From: Gautieria morchelliformis
Lineage: Eukaryota; Basidiomycota; Agaricomycetes; Gomphales; Gomphaceae
Assembly: GCA_015179125.1 (NCBI GenBank)
Contig: WHVA01000027.1
Location: forward strand, 248,001-312,000
Direction: 5' to 3'
Length of the DNA stretch: 64,000 bases
In this document: positions 41,882 through 51,798 of the stretch, one piece after another
How the letters are laid out: every line of letters begins with the position of its first letter
Numbering within the stretch: the stretch's first letter is position 1
The notes under the pieces: generated by a model
What the model was told of the DNA's origin: nothing
Databases searched by the model: none
What the model saw: the letters and a program-made list of their open reading frames with translations, nothing else
Translations under genes and position numbers: made by a program

Positions 41882-44800
41882 GATGTGTGCCCCTGCTGCC
41901 TGTACATAACCGGTTTGCCTGTCTTGAAGTAGAGAATGAAAAGCCCCCACTCCCCTCACTTCGTACAGACCCACCGGATAAAGTCACACAAAAACCAAAT
42001 CTGACACCCCGTCCATCCCGCATCCGCCCTTGGGAGAGACGCCTTCCGAAGCGCTATGTTGTTGCTGCCACCCCTGGCCCCAAGTCACTAGTCATTAAGG
42101 TAGAGATCCAGACGACCGATACGGCGGAAGTCAAATCCGGACCCGCCCTTGTCGATTGCGGGGCCACTGGTCAGTTTATGGACCGGGACTATGTGGAACG
42201 GAACCGACTGACCACGCGGAAGTTGCAACGTGCAATCCCGGTGTTCAATGTGGATGGAAGCCCCAATGAGGCAGGGTCCATCACGGAGATAGTGGACACA
42301 ATTCTCCGCTACGATGGACACTCGGAACGCACTTCCTTCCCTGTCACCAGCCTGGGGAAGCAAGACATCATCCTCGGGTTTACCTGGCTTCAAGAGCACA
42401 ACCCGGAGATCAATTGGCAGACTCGGAAGGTACTGATGAGTCGGTGTCCAGCCAAGTGTCACATGTGCCGGTCGGAAGTGCGGAAGGAGCGCCAGGAGCA
42501 GCGGAAGACCGAACGGCTCATACAGACATGTCGTTCCGGCCCCCATCCACTGCTTGCAGAAGAAGACTCGGAAGCGGAATTTGACCCGGATCCCCCTTCC
42601 AATTCCGATTCCGACGCCATCCGACTCGGCCTGGAAGGCACTCTGACGGAAGGGGAGCGCTTGCTGTACGTAAACCTTCCGCCGGAGGCGGAACACATCC
42701 GCGCCACCGGAAATATTTCGCAACGCCTTGCTGAAGCCTCTAAGAGGTATGATAGAGTGGAGGCGGAAATTCCGGAGTACCTGCGGGAGTTTGAGGACGT
42801 CTTTTCCAAGGAGTCGTTTGATACCCTGCCTCCACGGAAGCTGTGGGACCACGCCATCGAGTTGGAGCCTGGGTCAAAGCCCACCAACTGCAAGGTCTAC
42901 CCGCTGTCACCCAAGGAGCAGGTAGAGCTCGATGCATTCCTTGCGGAAAACCTCCGTACAGGGAGGATCCGCCCCTCCAAGTCACCCATGGCATCTCCGG
43001 TGTTCTTCATCAAGAAGAAGGATGGCTCGCTCAGACTTGTGCAGGACTACCGGGCCTTGAATGCGATCACGATCAAGAACCGGTACCCCATTCCACTCAT
43101 TTCCGAACTGATCACACAACTCCGCGGGGCGAGGTACTTCACTAAGCTGGATGTCCGCTGGGGCTTCAACAATGTCCGGATCCGAGAGGGAGACGAGTGG
43201 AAGGCCGCATTCCGCACCAATCGAGGACTCTTTGAGCCACAGGTCATGTTCTTTGGCCTCACCAACAGTCCCGCCACATTCCAGACGATGATGAATGACA
43301 TTTTCCGTGACATGATAGCAGAAGGGGTTGTCTGCGTCTACCTCGATGACATCCTCATTTTCACGAAAACAATGTCCGAACATCGGGAAGTCGTGCGGAG
43401 AGTGCTGGAACGGCTCCGGGAGTACAACCTGTGTCTCAAGCCGGAAAAGTGCGAATTTGAGCGGACGCGGATAGAGTATCTTGGGGTGATTGTGTCGGAA
43501 GGGAAGGTGGAAATGGACCCAGTCAAAGTTTCCGGTGTATCGGATTGGCCCGTGCCGCGAAACAAGAAGGAGGTCCAGTCCTTCATTGGGTTTGTCAATT
43601 TCTACCGGCGGTTCATCAAGGACTTCTCCTGCCACGCCCGTGCCCTCTTCGACCTCACCAAGAAGGAGGTTGGATGGCGGTGGGGAGAGCCGGAACAGAC
43701 TTCCTTTGACAAACTCAAGGAGCTGATCACTTCCGCTCCGGTCCTGATCCTTCCCGACGACTCTCGCCCTTATCGAGTCGAGGCGGATTCTTCCGACGCA
43801 GCTACCGGAGCGGTCTTGTCACAGCAGTCATCGGAAGATGGTGGGGGGTGGCATCCGATTGCCTTCTTCTCTAAGAGCCTTAGTCCGGTCGAGCGGAACT
43901 ATGAGATCCATGACAAGGAGATGCTGGCAATCATCCGAGCGCTGGAGGAGTGGCGACACTTCCTCGAGGGTGCTCTATGCCCTTTTGAGATCTGGACAGA
44001 CCACAAGAACCTTGAGTATTTCCGCACGTCCAAGAAGCTGAACCGACGACAAGCACGGTGGTCCCTACACCTGTCCCGGTTTGACTTCATGCTCCACCAC
44101 CGCCCCGGCCGCACCATGGGCAAGCCCGATGCCCTATCCCGCCGCGCGGATCACGGAAGCGGAAGTGGAGACAACGCGGATATGACACTGCTCCGCCCAA
44201 GTCTCTTTGCAATCCGTGCCCTAGAAGGAGTAACTGCAGTTGGGGCGGAAGCGGAAATGCTCCGGGATATCCGGAGGCAGTACCGGAATGGAGAGAAGGA
44301 GGAGTCGGTGGTGAAGGCAGTGGAGGAACTCCGGAAAGGGCACTCACGGTCTGTACGGGCAGCGGAATGGTCGGAACGTGATGGACTGCTCCACTTCAGA
44401 GGCAAGGTCTATGTTCCGGGTGGGGCGGACCTCCGCCGTCGCATCGTGTCCCAGCACCATGACACACGGGTCGCTGGGCATGCTGGCAGGTGGAAGATGC
44501 TGGAGTTAGTGGCTCGGAATTACTGGTGGCCTCAGATGTCCCGCTACATCGGACAGTACGTGAAGACGTGTGACCTTTGTCTCCGAACCAAAGCGCAACG
44601 ACGTCCGCCCGTCGGAGAACTTGTTCCGCTCCCGATTCCCGAATCCCGCTGGGACACCATCAGTGTCGACTTCATCGTTGAACTCCCAGAGTCTCATGGC
44701 TACGACGCGATCATGAACGTCGTGGATTCGGTGAGCAAGGTGTCCCACTTCATTCCGACGCACACGACGATCACAGCCCTCGGAGCGGCCCGCCTGTTCC

Positions 44801-45786
44801 TTGCACATGTCTGGAAGTTGCATGGGCTCCCGAAGCAAGTTGTTTCCGACCGAGGTCCGCAGTTTGTCGCGGAACTGACTCGGGAGCTCTACCGCCTGCT
44901 CGGCATAAAGCTGGCTACCACCACGGCGTACCATCCGCAGGGTGACGGACAGACGGAACGGGTCAATCAGGAGTTAGAGCAATACCTCCGCCTCTTTGTC
45001 AATGAGAGGCAGGATGACTGGGATGAGTTACTTCCGCTGGCGGAATTCCAATACAACAACCATGTCCATTCCGCCACACAACAGACTCCCTTCATGCTTG
45101 ACTCCGGACGACACCCGCGGATGGGCTTCGAACCACGCCAGGCTGAGTCCCGACTCGAGACGGTCAATGAGTTCCGAGACCGCATGGACTCCACCCTTTC
45201 GGAAGCCAAGTCGGCCCTTGCAAAGGCCAAGGATGACATGGCAAGGTACTACAACCAACGCCGGGTTCCTGCCCCAGAGTACCAAGTTGGAGACAAGGTG
45301 TACCTAGATGCAAGTGACATCCGCACCACACGCCCTTCACAGAAGCTTGCCCACCGCTACCTTGGGCCCTTCACAGTGACGCGGAGGGTTGGACGGAATG
45401 CATACCGCCTCCGACTTCCGATGTCCATGTCCCGCCTCCACCCCGTCTTCAACGTGGTGAAGTTACTCCCTATGCTTGAGGACCCAATTCCACATCGGAA
45501 GGCTCATCCGCCACCTCCGCCAGAAATTGTAGATGGGGAAGAGCACTACGTGGTGGAACGGATCCTGGACAGCCGGTTTGTGCGAGGACGACTCCAATTC
45601 CTCGTGAAATGGGAAGGGTATGGGTACGAGGAGAATTCTTGGGTCCCGGAGCAAGATGTTTCCGCTCCTGACAAACTCCGGGAGTTCTATAGGACACATC
45701 CAGGTGCCCCTCGCCGAATCCGCTCGCTGGCATTTCAATCCCTTGTGTCCCGTGCTTCGAGGACGCAGCACGCTAGAGGGGGGTGA
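41878..45786 (+). CDS. pol: Pol polyprotein of element 3: PR-RT-RNase H-IN-chromodomain
   Basis: 1302 codons without a break, in -1 frame to gag. The frame is open upstream of 41878, so translation probably arrives by frameshifting or re-initiation at the GTGA overlap. Approximate residues: protease LVDCGATGQF at 90; RT 330-560 with catalytic YLDDILIFT at 487; RNase H Asp in RVEADSSDAATG at 634; integrase zinc finger H-H-C-C (SQHHDTRVAGH and CDLCLR) at 858-900; catalytic Asp in SVDFIVELP at 929 and VSDRGPQFV at 990; Glu in VNQELEQYLR at 1031; GPF/Y-like SRLHPVFNVVKLL near 1185; chromodomain 1225-1275 (FLVKWEGYG, ENSWVP). Together these copy the RNA and integrate the DNA. The stop abuts the polypurine tract and LTR. 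Confidence 0.93.
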   Translation: MRCVPLLPVHNRFACLEVENEKPPLPSLRTDPPDKVTQKPNLTPRPSRIRPWERRLPKRYVVAATPGPKSLVIKVEIQTTDTAEVKSGPALVDCGATGQFMDRDYVERNRLTTRKLQRAIPVFNVDGSPNEAGSITEIVDTILRYDGHSERTSFPVTSLGKQDIILGFTWLQEHNPEINWQTRKVLMSRCPAKCHMCRSEVRKERQEQRKTERLIQTCRSGPHPLLAEEDSEAEFDPDPPSNSDSDAIRLGLEGTLTEGERLLYVNLPPEAEHIRATGNISQRLAEASKRYDRVEAEIPEYLREFEDVFSKESFDTLPPRKLWDHAIELEPGSKPTNCKVYPLSPKEQVELDAFLAENLRTGRIRPSKSPMASPVFFIKKKDGSLRLVQDYRALNAITIKNRYPIPLISELITQLRGARYFTKLDVRWGFNNVRIREGDEWKAAFRTNRGLFEPQVMFFGLTNSPATFQTMMNDIFRDMIAEGVVCVYLDDILIFTKTMSEHREVVRRVLERLREYNLCLKPEKCEFERTRIEYLGVIVSEGKVEMDPVKVSGVSDWPVPRNKKEVQSFIGFVNFYRRFIKDFSCHARALFDLTKKEVGWRWGEPEQTSFDKLKELITSAPVLILPDDSRPYRVEADSSDAATGAVLSQQSSEDGGGWHPIAFFSKSLSPVERNYEIHDKEMLAIIRALEEWRHFLEGALCPFEIWTDHKNLEYFRTSKKLNRRQARWSLHLSRFDFMLHHRPGRTMGKPDALSRRADHGSGSGDNADMTLLRPSLFAIRALEGVTAVGAEAEMLRDIRRQYRNGEKEESVVKAVEELRKGHSRSVRAAEWSERDGLLHFRGKVYVPGGADLRRRIVSQHHDTRVAGHAGRWKMLELVARNYWWPQMSRYIGQYVKTCDLCLRTKAQRRPPVGELVPLPIPESRWDTISVDFIVELPESHGYDAIMNVVDSVSKVSHFIPTHTTITALGAARLFLAHVWKLHGLPKQVVSDRGPQFVAELTRELYRLLGIKLATTTAYHPQGDGQTERVNQELEQYLRLFVNERQDDWDELLPLAEFQYNNHVHSATQQTPFMLDSGRHPRMGFEPRQAESRLETVNEFRDRMDSTLSEAKSALAKAKDDMARYYNQRRVPAPEYQVGDKVYLDASDIRTTRPSQKLAHRYLGPFTVTRRVGRNAYRLRLPMSMSRLHPVFNVVKLLPMLEDPIPHRKAHPPPPPEIVDGEEHYVVERILDSRFVRGRLQFLVKWEGYGYEENSWVPEQDVSAPDKLREFYRTHPGAPRRIRSLAFQSLVSRASRTQHARGG
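45775..45783 (+). other. Element 3 polypurine tract
   Basis: AGAGGGGGG, followed by the pol stop TGA and the 3' LTR at 45787. Confidence 0.75.
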
Positions 45787-46269
45787 TGTCAGGGGACACC
45801 CTGTTTTCCATTTCCAGTTCCGACACCACACCCAGTTCCGACTCCATTTCTGACTCCGCTTCCGGTTCCGATTCCATCTCCGCATCCGCTTTCGGGAACG
45901 ATTCCGCTTCTGGGAGAACTTCCACCAGTTCCGTTCGCCTTGCCAGTTCCACTCCAATTTCCGACTTCCACCCCGGAACAGTGTCGGAAATCAAGCGACT
46001 CGCATAATAGGTGGCATCAAGGGTCGATCAAGGGTCAGGGGGATGCAGGGTTGATGGCAGGTGCCAAGTGTTGTCCCTGGCTGCGCAGCGTAGTATAATA
46101 CGGGCTCGCTGACATTGGGGGTCCCTAGACTTTTCTCTTTGGATTTCCCCTTGTCAGGTGAGAACCCCCTCTCTTGTATGCTCTGTTCATTTATACATAC
46201 TTTGGATTTCCCCTTGTCAGTTGTGTGGTAGTGTGATCTCCACGACTAGCCAGGGTTGCCCTTACAGCA
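45787..46269 (+). repeat. Element 3 3' LTR
   Basis: 483 bp. It differs from the 5' LTR at four sites, all transitions, three of them at CpG. Confidence 0.9.
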
Positions 46270-46270
46270 T

Positions 46271-46536
46271 CTCCCTGACCACCCTGACCCTCGATTGACC
46301 CTTGATGCCACCTATTACGCGAGTCACTTGATTTCCGACACTGTTCCGAGGGTGGAAGTCGGAAATTGGAGTGGAACTGGCAAGGCGAACAGAACTGGTG
46401 GAAGTTCTCCCAGAAGCAGAATCATTTCCGAAAGCGGAGGCGGAGATGGAATCGGAACCGGAAGCGGAGTCAGAAATGGAGTCGGAACTGGGTGTGGTGT
46501 CGGAACTGGGAACGGAAAACAGGGTGTCCCCTGACA
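46271..46536 (-). repeat. Inverted partial LTR of the element 3 family
   Basis: On the minus strand it starts TGTCAGGGGACACCC at 46536 and follows the U3 of element 3 for about 265 bp, with noticeable divergence, ending at the element 3 3' LTR border. Its other half is not found left of element 3. It truncates the copia gag at 46537. Confidence 0.8.
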
Positions 46537-46799
46537 TAAACTAGCTGTTCATCGGCAACTCTGAGGCAAATTTCTTTTCTAGCTTTCTTGTCCTTCCTTC
46601 TCCAATTGTCAATTTCCTGCTGCTCAGTCGCAGTGATGTTGTCGGCATCTGCCGGTCTCGGTTCCATCTCCCTGCTGATAGCCACATCCCACAGATCTAA
46701 ATCATCGAGTATCCACTCGAGCCGCCGGCGCCACGCCGCATAATTATCCCCATTCAAGGGATCGATCTTGTACGTGTTATTGCTACTCGACATCGTCAA
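46537..46799 (-). pseudogene. gag: Ty1/copia Gag N-terminal fragment
   Basis: Minus-strand frame of about 87 residues: YKIDPLNGDNYAAWRRRLEW, LDDLDLWD, WRRKDKKARKEICLRVADEQ. This pattern (L-G-NY-W...M/L) is the N-terminus of copia-type gag polyproteins. It starts 70 bp inside the primer site and is cut at 46537 by the inverted gypsy LTR piece, so the rest of this copia element is gone. Confidence 0.75.
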
Positions 46800-46870
46800 T
46801 CGGTATTGAGTCGTTGGAGTATAGAGCGTAGTTGGAGGAAGCTAGATTTGTAGTAGTTTAGTTATGCGCG

Positions 46871-46882
46871 GGGCCCATAACC
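46871..46882 (-). other. Copia primer-binding site matching initiator tRNA-Met anticodon arm
   Basis: Plus-strand GGGCCCATAACC is the anticodon-loop sequence of eukaryotic initiator tRNA-Met. The minus strand would pair with it directly after the LTR end (…CA at 46883). Drosophila copia uses an internal half of the same tRNA. A second copy lies at 62320-62331. Confidence 0.65.
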
Positions 46883-46934
46883 TGTGGAACGAAGGAGTAA
46901 TAATAGACTGTTATACTACGATCTACTTGAGATT

Positions 46935-48074
46935 GTTCTGCCTTTTTTTTTTTTTTTTTTTTATATCCAATTATCATCTTTTGGGGCCGTGCCCTATGTA
47001 AGATGGCGTGTACAATTTCGTTCTATATATTCTCCATCTCGCCTTTTGTCTTCGACCTCTACTTGTCCTCGATGGGTGAAGCCCCGGGTTTGTCCATGCC
47101 CATGTGGGCGAGGTTGTGTGGCTGCGTGCCTCTTCTTCTAGTTCCTTGCTCCCGTCCCTGCCTTCTTCTTTTTGTTCCCCTTCTTCACTTGCAAGGATAG
47201 ATCTCTGTGTGTCCTTTCGAACCTCCTCGTGTCGTTTATATACCGAAAGACGTGTTCCATTGCGGTGTGACTCGCTAGTATCGTTCTCACGGACTTCACT
47301 CCTCTCCTCAGCCCCTTTTCCAGGCGTTTCCTCTGCTTGCTGTATGCCGGGCACCGAAACAGCTAATGGTGGACTGTTTCTTGCGCATTCCTGCATGCTG
47401 GGCACGTGGGTGATTCCGCCTTGTCGATCTTGTACAGGTGTTTGTTTAGCGCGATGTGCCCGGTTCTGAGCTGTACGAGTAGGCTAGCGTGTCGGTGTGG
47501 CATGTTCCTGGTGATCTTTGAGAACGCTGCTGACGGCATGCTTGGGTCAATTTCAAACGCGCGCTGTGATCTGGGGGACTTAGCAAACGTATCTCTCGCC
47601 ATCTGTTTGAGCTCTGAAGCGTGTCTCTGGGTCTCGGCGGTCCTGCTGATTGGCATGGCCCCTCGACACTCGATGGGTATCTCCTGGTTTCTGCTGGTGT
47701 CTCCCTTCGCTGCCTTTTTAGCCTTCTCATCTGCTCTTTCGTTCCCTTCTATCCCTTCATGTCCTGGCACCCACCTCATGAGGACTTTCACCGCTGGCTG
47801 TCGCTCTACGATTCCTTGGACCTGTCTGTGTAGAGCGTTGGCTATGTACTGTCCTGATATAGCGCTCTCTCTTCGGGTCGTTCGGATCGCTGCCTGGCTG
47901 TCTAGGGCTATCACATACTTTCTGCCTCTTTCCTCATTGAGCATTTTGGCTCCCATGGCCGCCGCAGCCAGCTCAGCCTCAAACACCGTATGTTCGCTCT
48001 CCGGGCCCATGTGTAGTCTCGCCGCTCTGTGTTCTCTCCTGTCTTTGTACAGTACCGCTGCTCGTTCTGCCTTT
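46935..48074 (-). mobile_element. 5'-truncated LINE (non-LTR retrotransposon) insertion
   Basis: A 19-base T run on the plus strand (46943-46961) is its poly(A) tail. An 11-bp target-site duplication, GTTCTGCCTTT, is at 46935-46945 and 48064-48074. Only the 3' 1.1 kb is present. The insertion lies inside the copia LTR, so it is younger than that element. Confidence 0.85.
47100..48063 (-). pseudogene. LINE ORF2 C-terminus: RNase H and zinc-binding tail
   Basis: Minus-strand frame with RNase H motifs: TVFEAELAAAAMG (Glu), YVIALDSQAAI (Asp) and WVPGHEGIEGNERAD (final His/Asp region). It is followed by a C-terminal domain (LLVQLRTGHIALNKHLYKID) and a Cys/His cluster, CPACRNAQETVHH, then LFRCPAYSKQRKRL. 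One in-frame TAG at about 47361 interrupts the tail just after VHH. Reverse transcriptase and endonuclease are missing through 5' truncation. The layout is like the Tad1 or I-type LINEs common in fungi. Confidence 0.8.
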
Positions 48075-48234
48075 ATATACAAAATATGAAGTCCATTGTA
48101 TTACTAATATCTTCGAGCTGCTGTGCCGATGCGATGGCGGTGCACCAGCAACCCGGGGTCGAGAGCGATCTCGAACTTCCGCCTAAGTGCGTGCCGGTTC
48201 TGCCTCGGCCGTATCATCGTCCCGATTACTAACA

Positions 48235-48594
48235 GACCATACCGGAAGGAACCCGTTGGCGTCGGTGGCGGACGGAGTAAGATAAAGTGTCACGTCGAGA
48301 TTTACTAGGCTGTGGCCGTAAACCACGGGTAACGCGGTTACTTATCGGACTGGGCGTCACGTGAGGCCACACTCGCCACACAACATGGGAAATTCTTTAC
48401 ATATATAACCTTGTGGATCGATCCGTCTACTTTTGCGTTGCATAATGAATGTAACTGGACCAAGCACGAGTCCCGGCTTCATTCAGGACACACTCTGTAC
48501 ATGAAAAAATCTCCTATAAATTTCATCGTAGTTTACGCGTACTTCGTACTAACTCTTCACCCAGCCCAAACCGGGCTAGTCCATCGCTCAACGC
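48235..48594. repeat. Shared 3' flank of Clp1-like copies
   Basis: The stretch around 48355-48594 (CACGTGAGGCCACA, then TCTTTACATATAT, then ATGAAAAAATCTCC) recurs beside the other Clp1-like copies at about 51605-51798, 60669-60910 (reverse) and 63760-63960. The duplicated unit therefore extends well beyond the coding region. Confidence 0.8.
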
Positions 48595-49555
48595 TCATTG
48601 CGCCTCCATCTTCATTTCGAGGATCTTCAACAACATCACCCACGCACACCACACCACTTCCGACACCGTGTCGTCGCACACGCCCAGCGTCCCCACATTG
48701 TCCCACACGCCCTGCACCGTATACGCAAACTCCAGCAACTCCGGGAGCGTGTGCGTCTCCACGGCTCGCATCCTGTATGCATGAGGCGCCTCAGACGACA
48801 TGCCCCCAGAGAGCGGCAGGAGCGCCATGAGGAGCGGCTCCGGGCGGCCTGTGTATACGTACTGCAAGACGTGGTGGAAGGTGGGGGGGCTGGGGAGGCG
48901 GATGGCGTGGACGGGAAGGGCGAGGCGGCGGATGCCCGCAGGGGGGAGCGGGAGGTTCGGGGAGTGCGCCTCGAGGACGAGGGGGCGGACACCCCCGGGG
49001 GGGAGTGCGAGGTTCGCGCAGTGCGCGACGAGCACGGGGGCGTGCACGGGGTAGAGCGTGATAGGCACCGTCTGGTCAGCGGGCGTGGATGCGCAGATGG
49101 CGAGGACGTGCGTCGGGGTGTCGCTCACGTCCAACGTGTCGGGGAGGGTGATCTCCACCTCGCGTGGGATTGGCCCCGTGATCGATGTTCTTGTTATCAG
49201 GCCGTTGGTAGCTAGAAGCAGGCTGAAAATGCCCGGTCAGATGCGTGGCAAGCAGCGCACGCGCAGCGACGTACCTGTCGCCCATTTCCCTCGTGAACGC
49301 TTGAAAAAACACGACGGGCATGTCCCCGATCTCCCCTTCGATCGCCGCGATCGCGGCTTCTGACACCTCACGGTACGGGTATCCCGGGAGCTCCCTCGGG
49401 AGCACGACCGTCCTCGGCGCGGCGCCTCCCGACGTACTCGTACTGGCCGTCTGCGCATCGTCCTCGATGGTCACGATGAGCACGTCGGTCTCCGCCGCCG
49501 CAGGCGCGGCACTGCTGGAAGAGCGGCGGTTCGACCGTCGGGATGCTTTCGGCAT
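48595..49555 (-). CDS. Clp1-like (clampless) protein, copy 1
   Basis: Minus strand. Exon 1 is 49555-49275 and exon 2 is 49222-48595, joined across a 52-nt intron (GACAG|GTACGT...TTTTCAG) to give about 302 residues. The order is a Ser/Ala-rich N-terminus, TVVLPRELPGYPYREVSEAA, DMPVVFFQAFTREMGD, then PTHVLAICASTPADQTVPIT, SPPTFHHVLQYVYTGRPEPL and a helical C-terminus ending MKMEAQ. This matches my recollection of basidiomycete Clp1-like proteins, named for Coprinopsis clp1, needed for clamp-cell formation downstream of mating-type genes. The second half also resembles a BTB/POZ-like fold (LYPVHAPVLVAHCANL...YVYTG). Intact in sequence. The role here is not shown. Confidence 0.65.
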
Positions 49556-49559
49556 GGTG

Positions 49560-51124
49560 AGATGAAACGGTGGGGGTGGCGTAAGATGAAGGGGAGTGGG
49601 ATGAAGGAGGGGTGGTGCAGGAACTGAGCTGGGAAACGCGCTGCCACCCTTTATCCATTTCCAAACGCATCAGGCTGAGATGGGTGATATGCGTGGGTAG
49701 TTGACCGCGTCGATGGACGTGTCTCATTGTAGGTCCTGGTGTACTCGTTGATCGGCTCCGAAAATGAAAACTGACGCTGGCGGATCTGATTGGGGCCGAA
49801 ACGTGCAGGGGCCGCCACAGTCCCAAGGCGACGGCGACCACCGCTCACACGACTGCCGAGAATAGCGTCTTATTTCAAAGAGCGTGTACATCCACTATAT
49901 AAACGAGTCTCCTCACAGCCCCTTCATCTCATGGACAAGCGCTCCTCACACCACTCGCAATCAACGACCACGGATGAATACCCGTCCGATTGGTCCCCGC
50001 CATGATCCCAAGCATGCCTCCCTATATACGCCGTGCAGGATCACCCGCATCCTCTCAGTGAGAGAAAAGTATTCTTTTCCGTGAGGGAGCAGCGTTGGTG
50101 GCCCATGTCGTACATCGCTCCACTGTTACAGGACACCAGAGAAAGTGTTCCACGAGTGATACTAGAGACAGACTGCTCTGACTCGGACGACAGCTCTGAG
50201 GACGGGGGCAGAAGCACTACTAGCACTGCACAAAGCACTACAGCTGTATCCCGGTCCACAACGTCAACGACAGCTTGGACAGGTCTACACACCCGCGACT
50301 ACCAGTCCTGCCTCGTAGGCGTCGCGCACGGGGCAGGATGGGGATGATAGGGATGCATGGGTTATGAGGATACCGGCACAGATCCAGCGTAACTCACACC
50401 TGGAGGTGTGTCGCGCGTTGCCAAAGGTTTCCGTTTCGCCATCCCTGACAACCTACCGTACCATGTGGGCCCAGTCCGCGAATCAGCGACACAGATAACG
50501 AATCCCGGAGTATGAGCTTGAGCTGGAGGTGCTGCGTCTCCTGCAGGTACGTTCGTCAGCGTGCGTGTGTTAGACTCCTGGCTGAGCCTAGAAAACCCCT
50601 TCCTCGGTTAATATCCATCAAGGGTGCACCACTTGAAATGCACTGGCAGGGTGAGTCTGAGTGGGACAGCGATGATCTACGATATATCTGAGGCGTGGTG
50701 AGTCGATACCCGGCAACATTCACGCATCTTTAACAGAAAGATATGCATAGATGACAGGGTGAGAAAAGACTCATTGTATTGGATACATATGGCAAGGAAG
50801 CTAGCCTTCTTCGCCCGTACCCAAGTTAATCGTTACTGTAATCGAAATCCATGCGGACTATGAGTACACGCCCGAAGCCTTACTGTAATCGCATATTTCG
50901 AGGGTTTATCCAGTTACAGAAGCGAATCACGAACTAAAGATAATTGTAAATTCCCAGTGGCAGCGAAAGACACACTAGATAGTTATACACTACCTAAAGA
51001 TAATTGTAAACTACAAGCTAGTTAGCTTTGATCTCGTTATACAGGTTAGGTACTTACTTCCCAGTGGCAGCGGAAGACACACTGGGAAGACTACACTATT
51101 GTACATACGCTCATACATATACGC
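49560..51124. other. Intergenic, no firm gene; short dispersed repeats
   Basis: Holds the copy 1 upstream region (about 49560-49800, similar to 52760-52900 and 59500-59738) and a Ser/Thr-rich frame at 50033-50347 that I do not recognise. An approximately 95-bp block at 50835-50930 recurs inverted at 57846-57942. A short direct repeat, CCCAGTGGCAGCG, occurs at about 50957 and 51060. Confidence 0.4.
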
Positions 51125-51620
51125 GTGTCTCAGAAAGAGCAAGAATTCGAACCATTTCCTAGTTACATAAGCTTCGGACTACGCCGAACTACTCGACGCT
51201 CGTACTTTCCTAACACTTTTCTTGGAGACAGATGTAAATTCTTCAGGCCAGAACATGCCCCTGGCGTCCTTCGCTCGGCCGCACAGTATGGATTTGCAGA
51301 GCGAATTTTTGATTTATTCAGATTCGACGTCACTTCGGACAGTTTAAGCTCCAAGAATAATGGCTTTATCACAGACAACCTGGAAGCTTGATGGCTGCCA
51401 TTGTGGTATGAGGGTTGAGTATCGCGCGCGCTCGAGCTGAGCAGGGGAGACGCTGCCTGGTGGCACTTTATACCCCACGCCATGTTGTGCTACATTTGTA
51501 CCCAGTCTGGGCCATCGTTTGCATCTCTCCGTGGAACCATGTGCACCAGACCGGAAGGGACCCGTTCGCGTTGGTGGCGGATGGAGGAAGGAGGAAGGTG
51601 ACTTGCGTCACGTGAGGCCA
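51125..51620. repeat. Flanking part of the Clp1-like duplication unit
   Basis: Sequence including GGACCCGTTCGCG and GAGCTTAAACTG-type phrases is repeated in reverse at about 60990-61330 beyond Clp1-like copy 3. No credible gene. Confidence 0.6.
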
Positions 51621-51798
51621 CAGTCCCACACAACATCGAAAATTCTTTACATATATATCCTTGTGGATCCGTCCCGGCTTCATTCACAAGGAGACACTCT
51701 GTCCATGAAAAAATCTCCAATGAACTTCATTGTAGTTTCAGCGTACTTCGTACTACGTGTTCACCCAGCCCAACTCCCGGGCTAGTCCGCTCAAACGC

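Larger units (their letters stand above)
40039..46269 (+). mobile_element. Ty3/gypsy chromovirus element 3, apparently intact
   Basis: 6.2 kb with two 483-bp LTRs that differ at four positions, a primer site, open gag, an uninterrupted 1302-codon pol and a polypurine tract. This is the best candidate in the window for a mobile, autonomous element. Flanking five bases do not match (ACCAC versus TCTCC). On the right an inverted fragment of the same LTR family follows at once, so the insertion site was already a related repeat or has recombined. Confidence 0.9.
46883..48234 (-). repeat. Copia 5' LTR (E1), split by a LINE
   Basis: On the minus strand it starts TGTTAGTAATCGGG at 48234 and ends at 46883. 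Removing the LINE insertion (46946-48074) leaves an LTR of about 220 bp. It matches the LTR-like sequence beginning at 62332. Confidence 0.65.

Noticed and set aside
42088-42852. 254-codon minus frame over element 3 pol
   Set aside because: Shadow of the intact pol frame, with no domain and no start context.
46871-46882. Possible initiator tRNA-Met gene (GGGCCCATAACC)
   Set aside because: Only the anticodon arm matches. No acceptor, D or T arms surround it, and it sits exactly at an LTR end before copia gag, so it is a primer-binding site.
48598-49215. 205-codon plus frame rich in Arg/His/Glu
   Set aside because: Antisense of Clp1-like copy 1 exon 2 in GC-rich DNA; composition is typical of a shadow frame.
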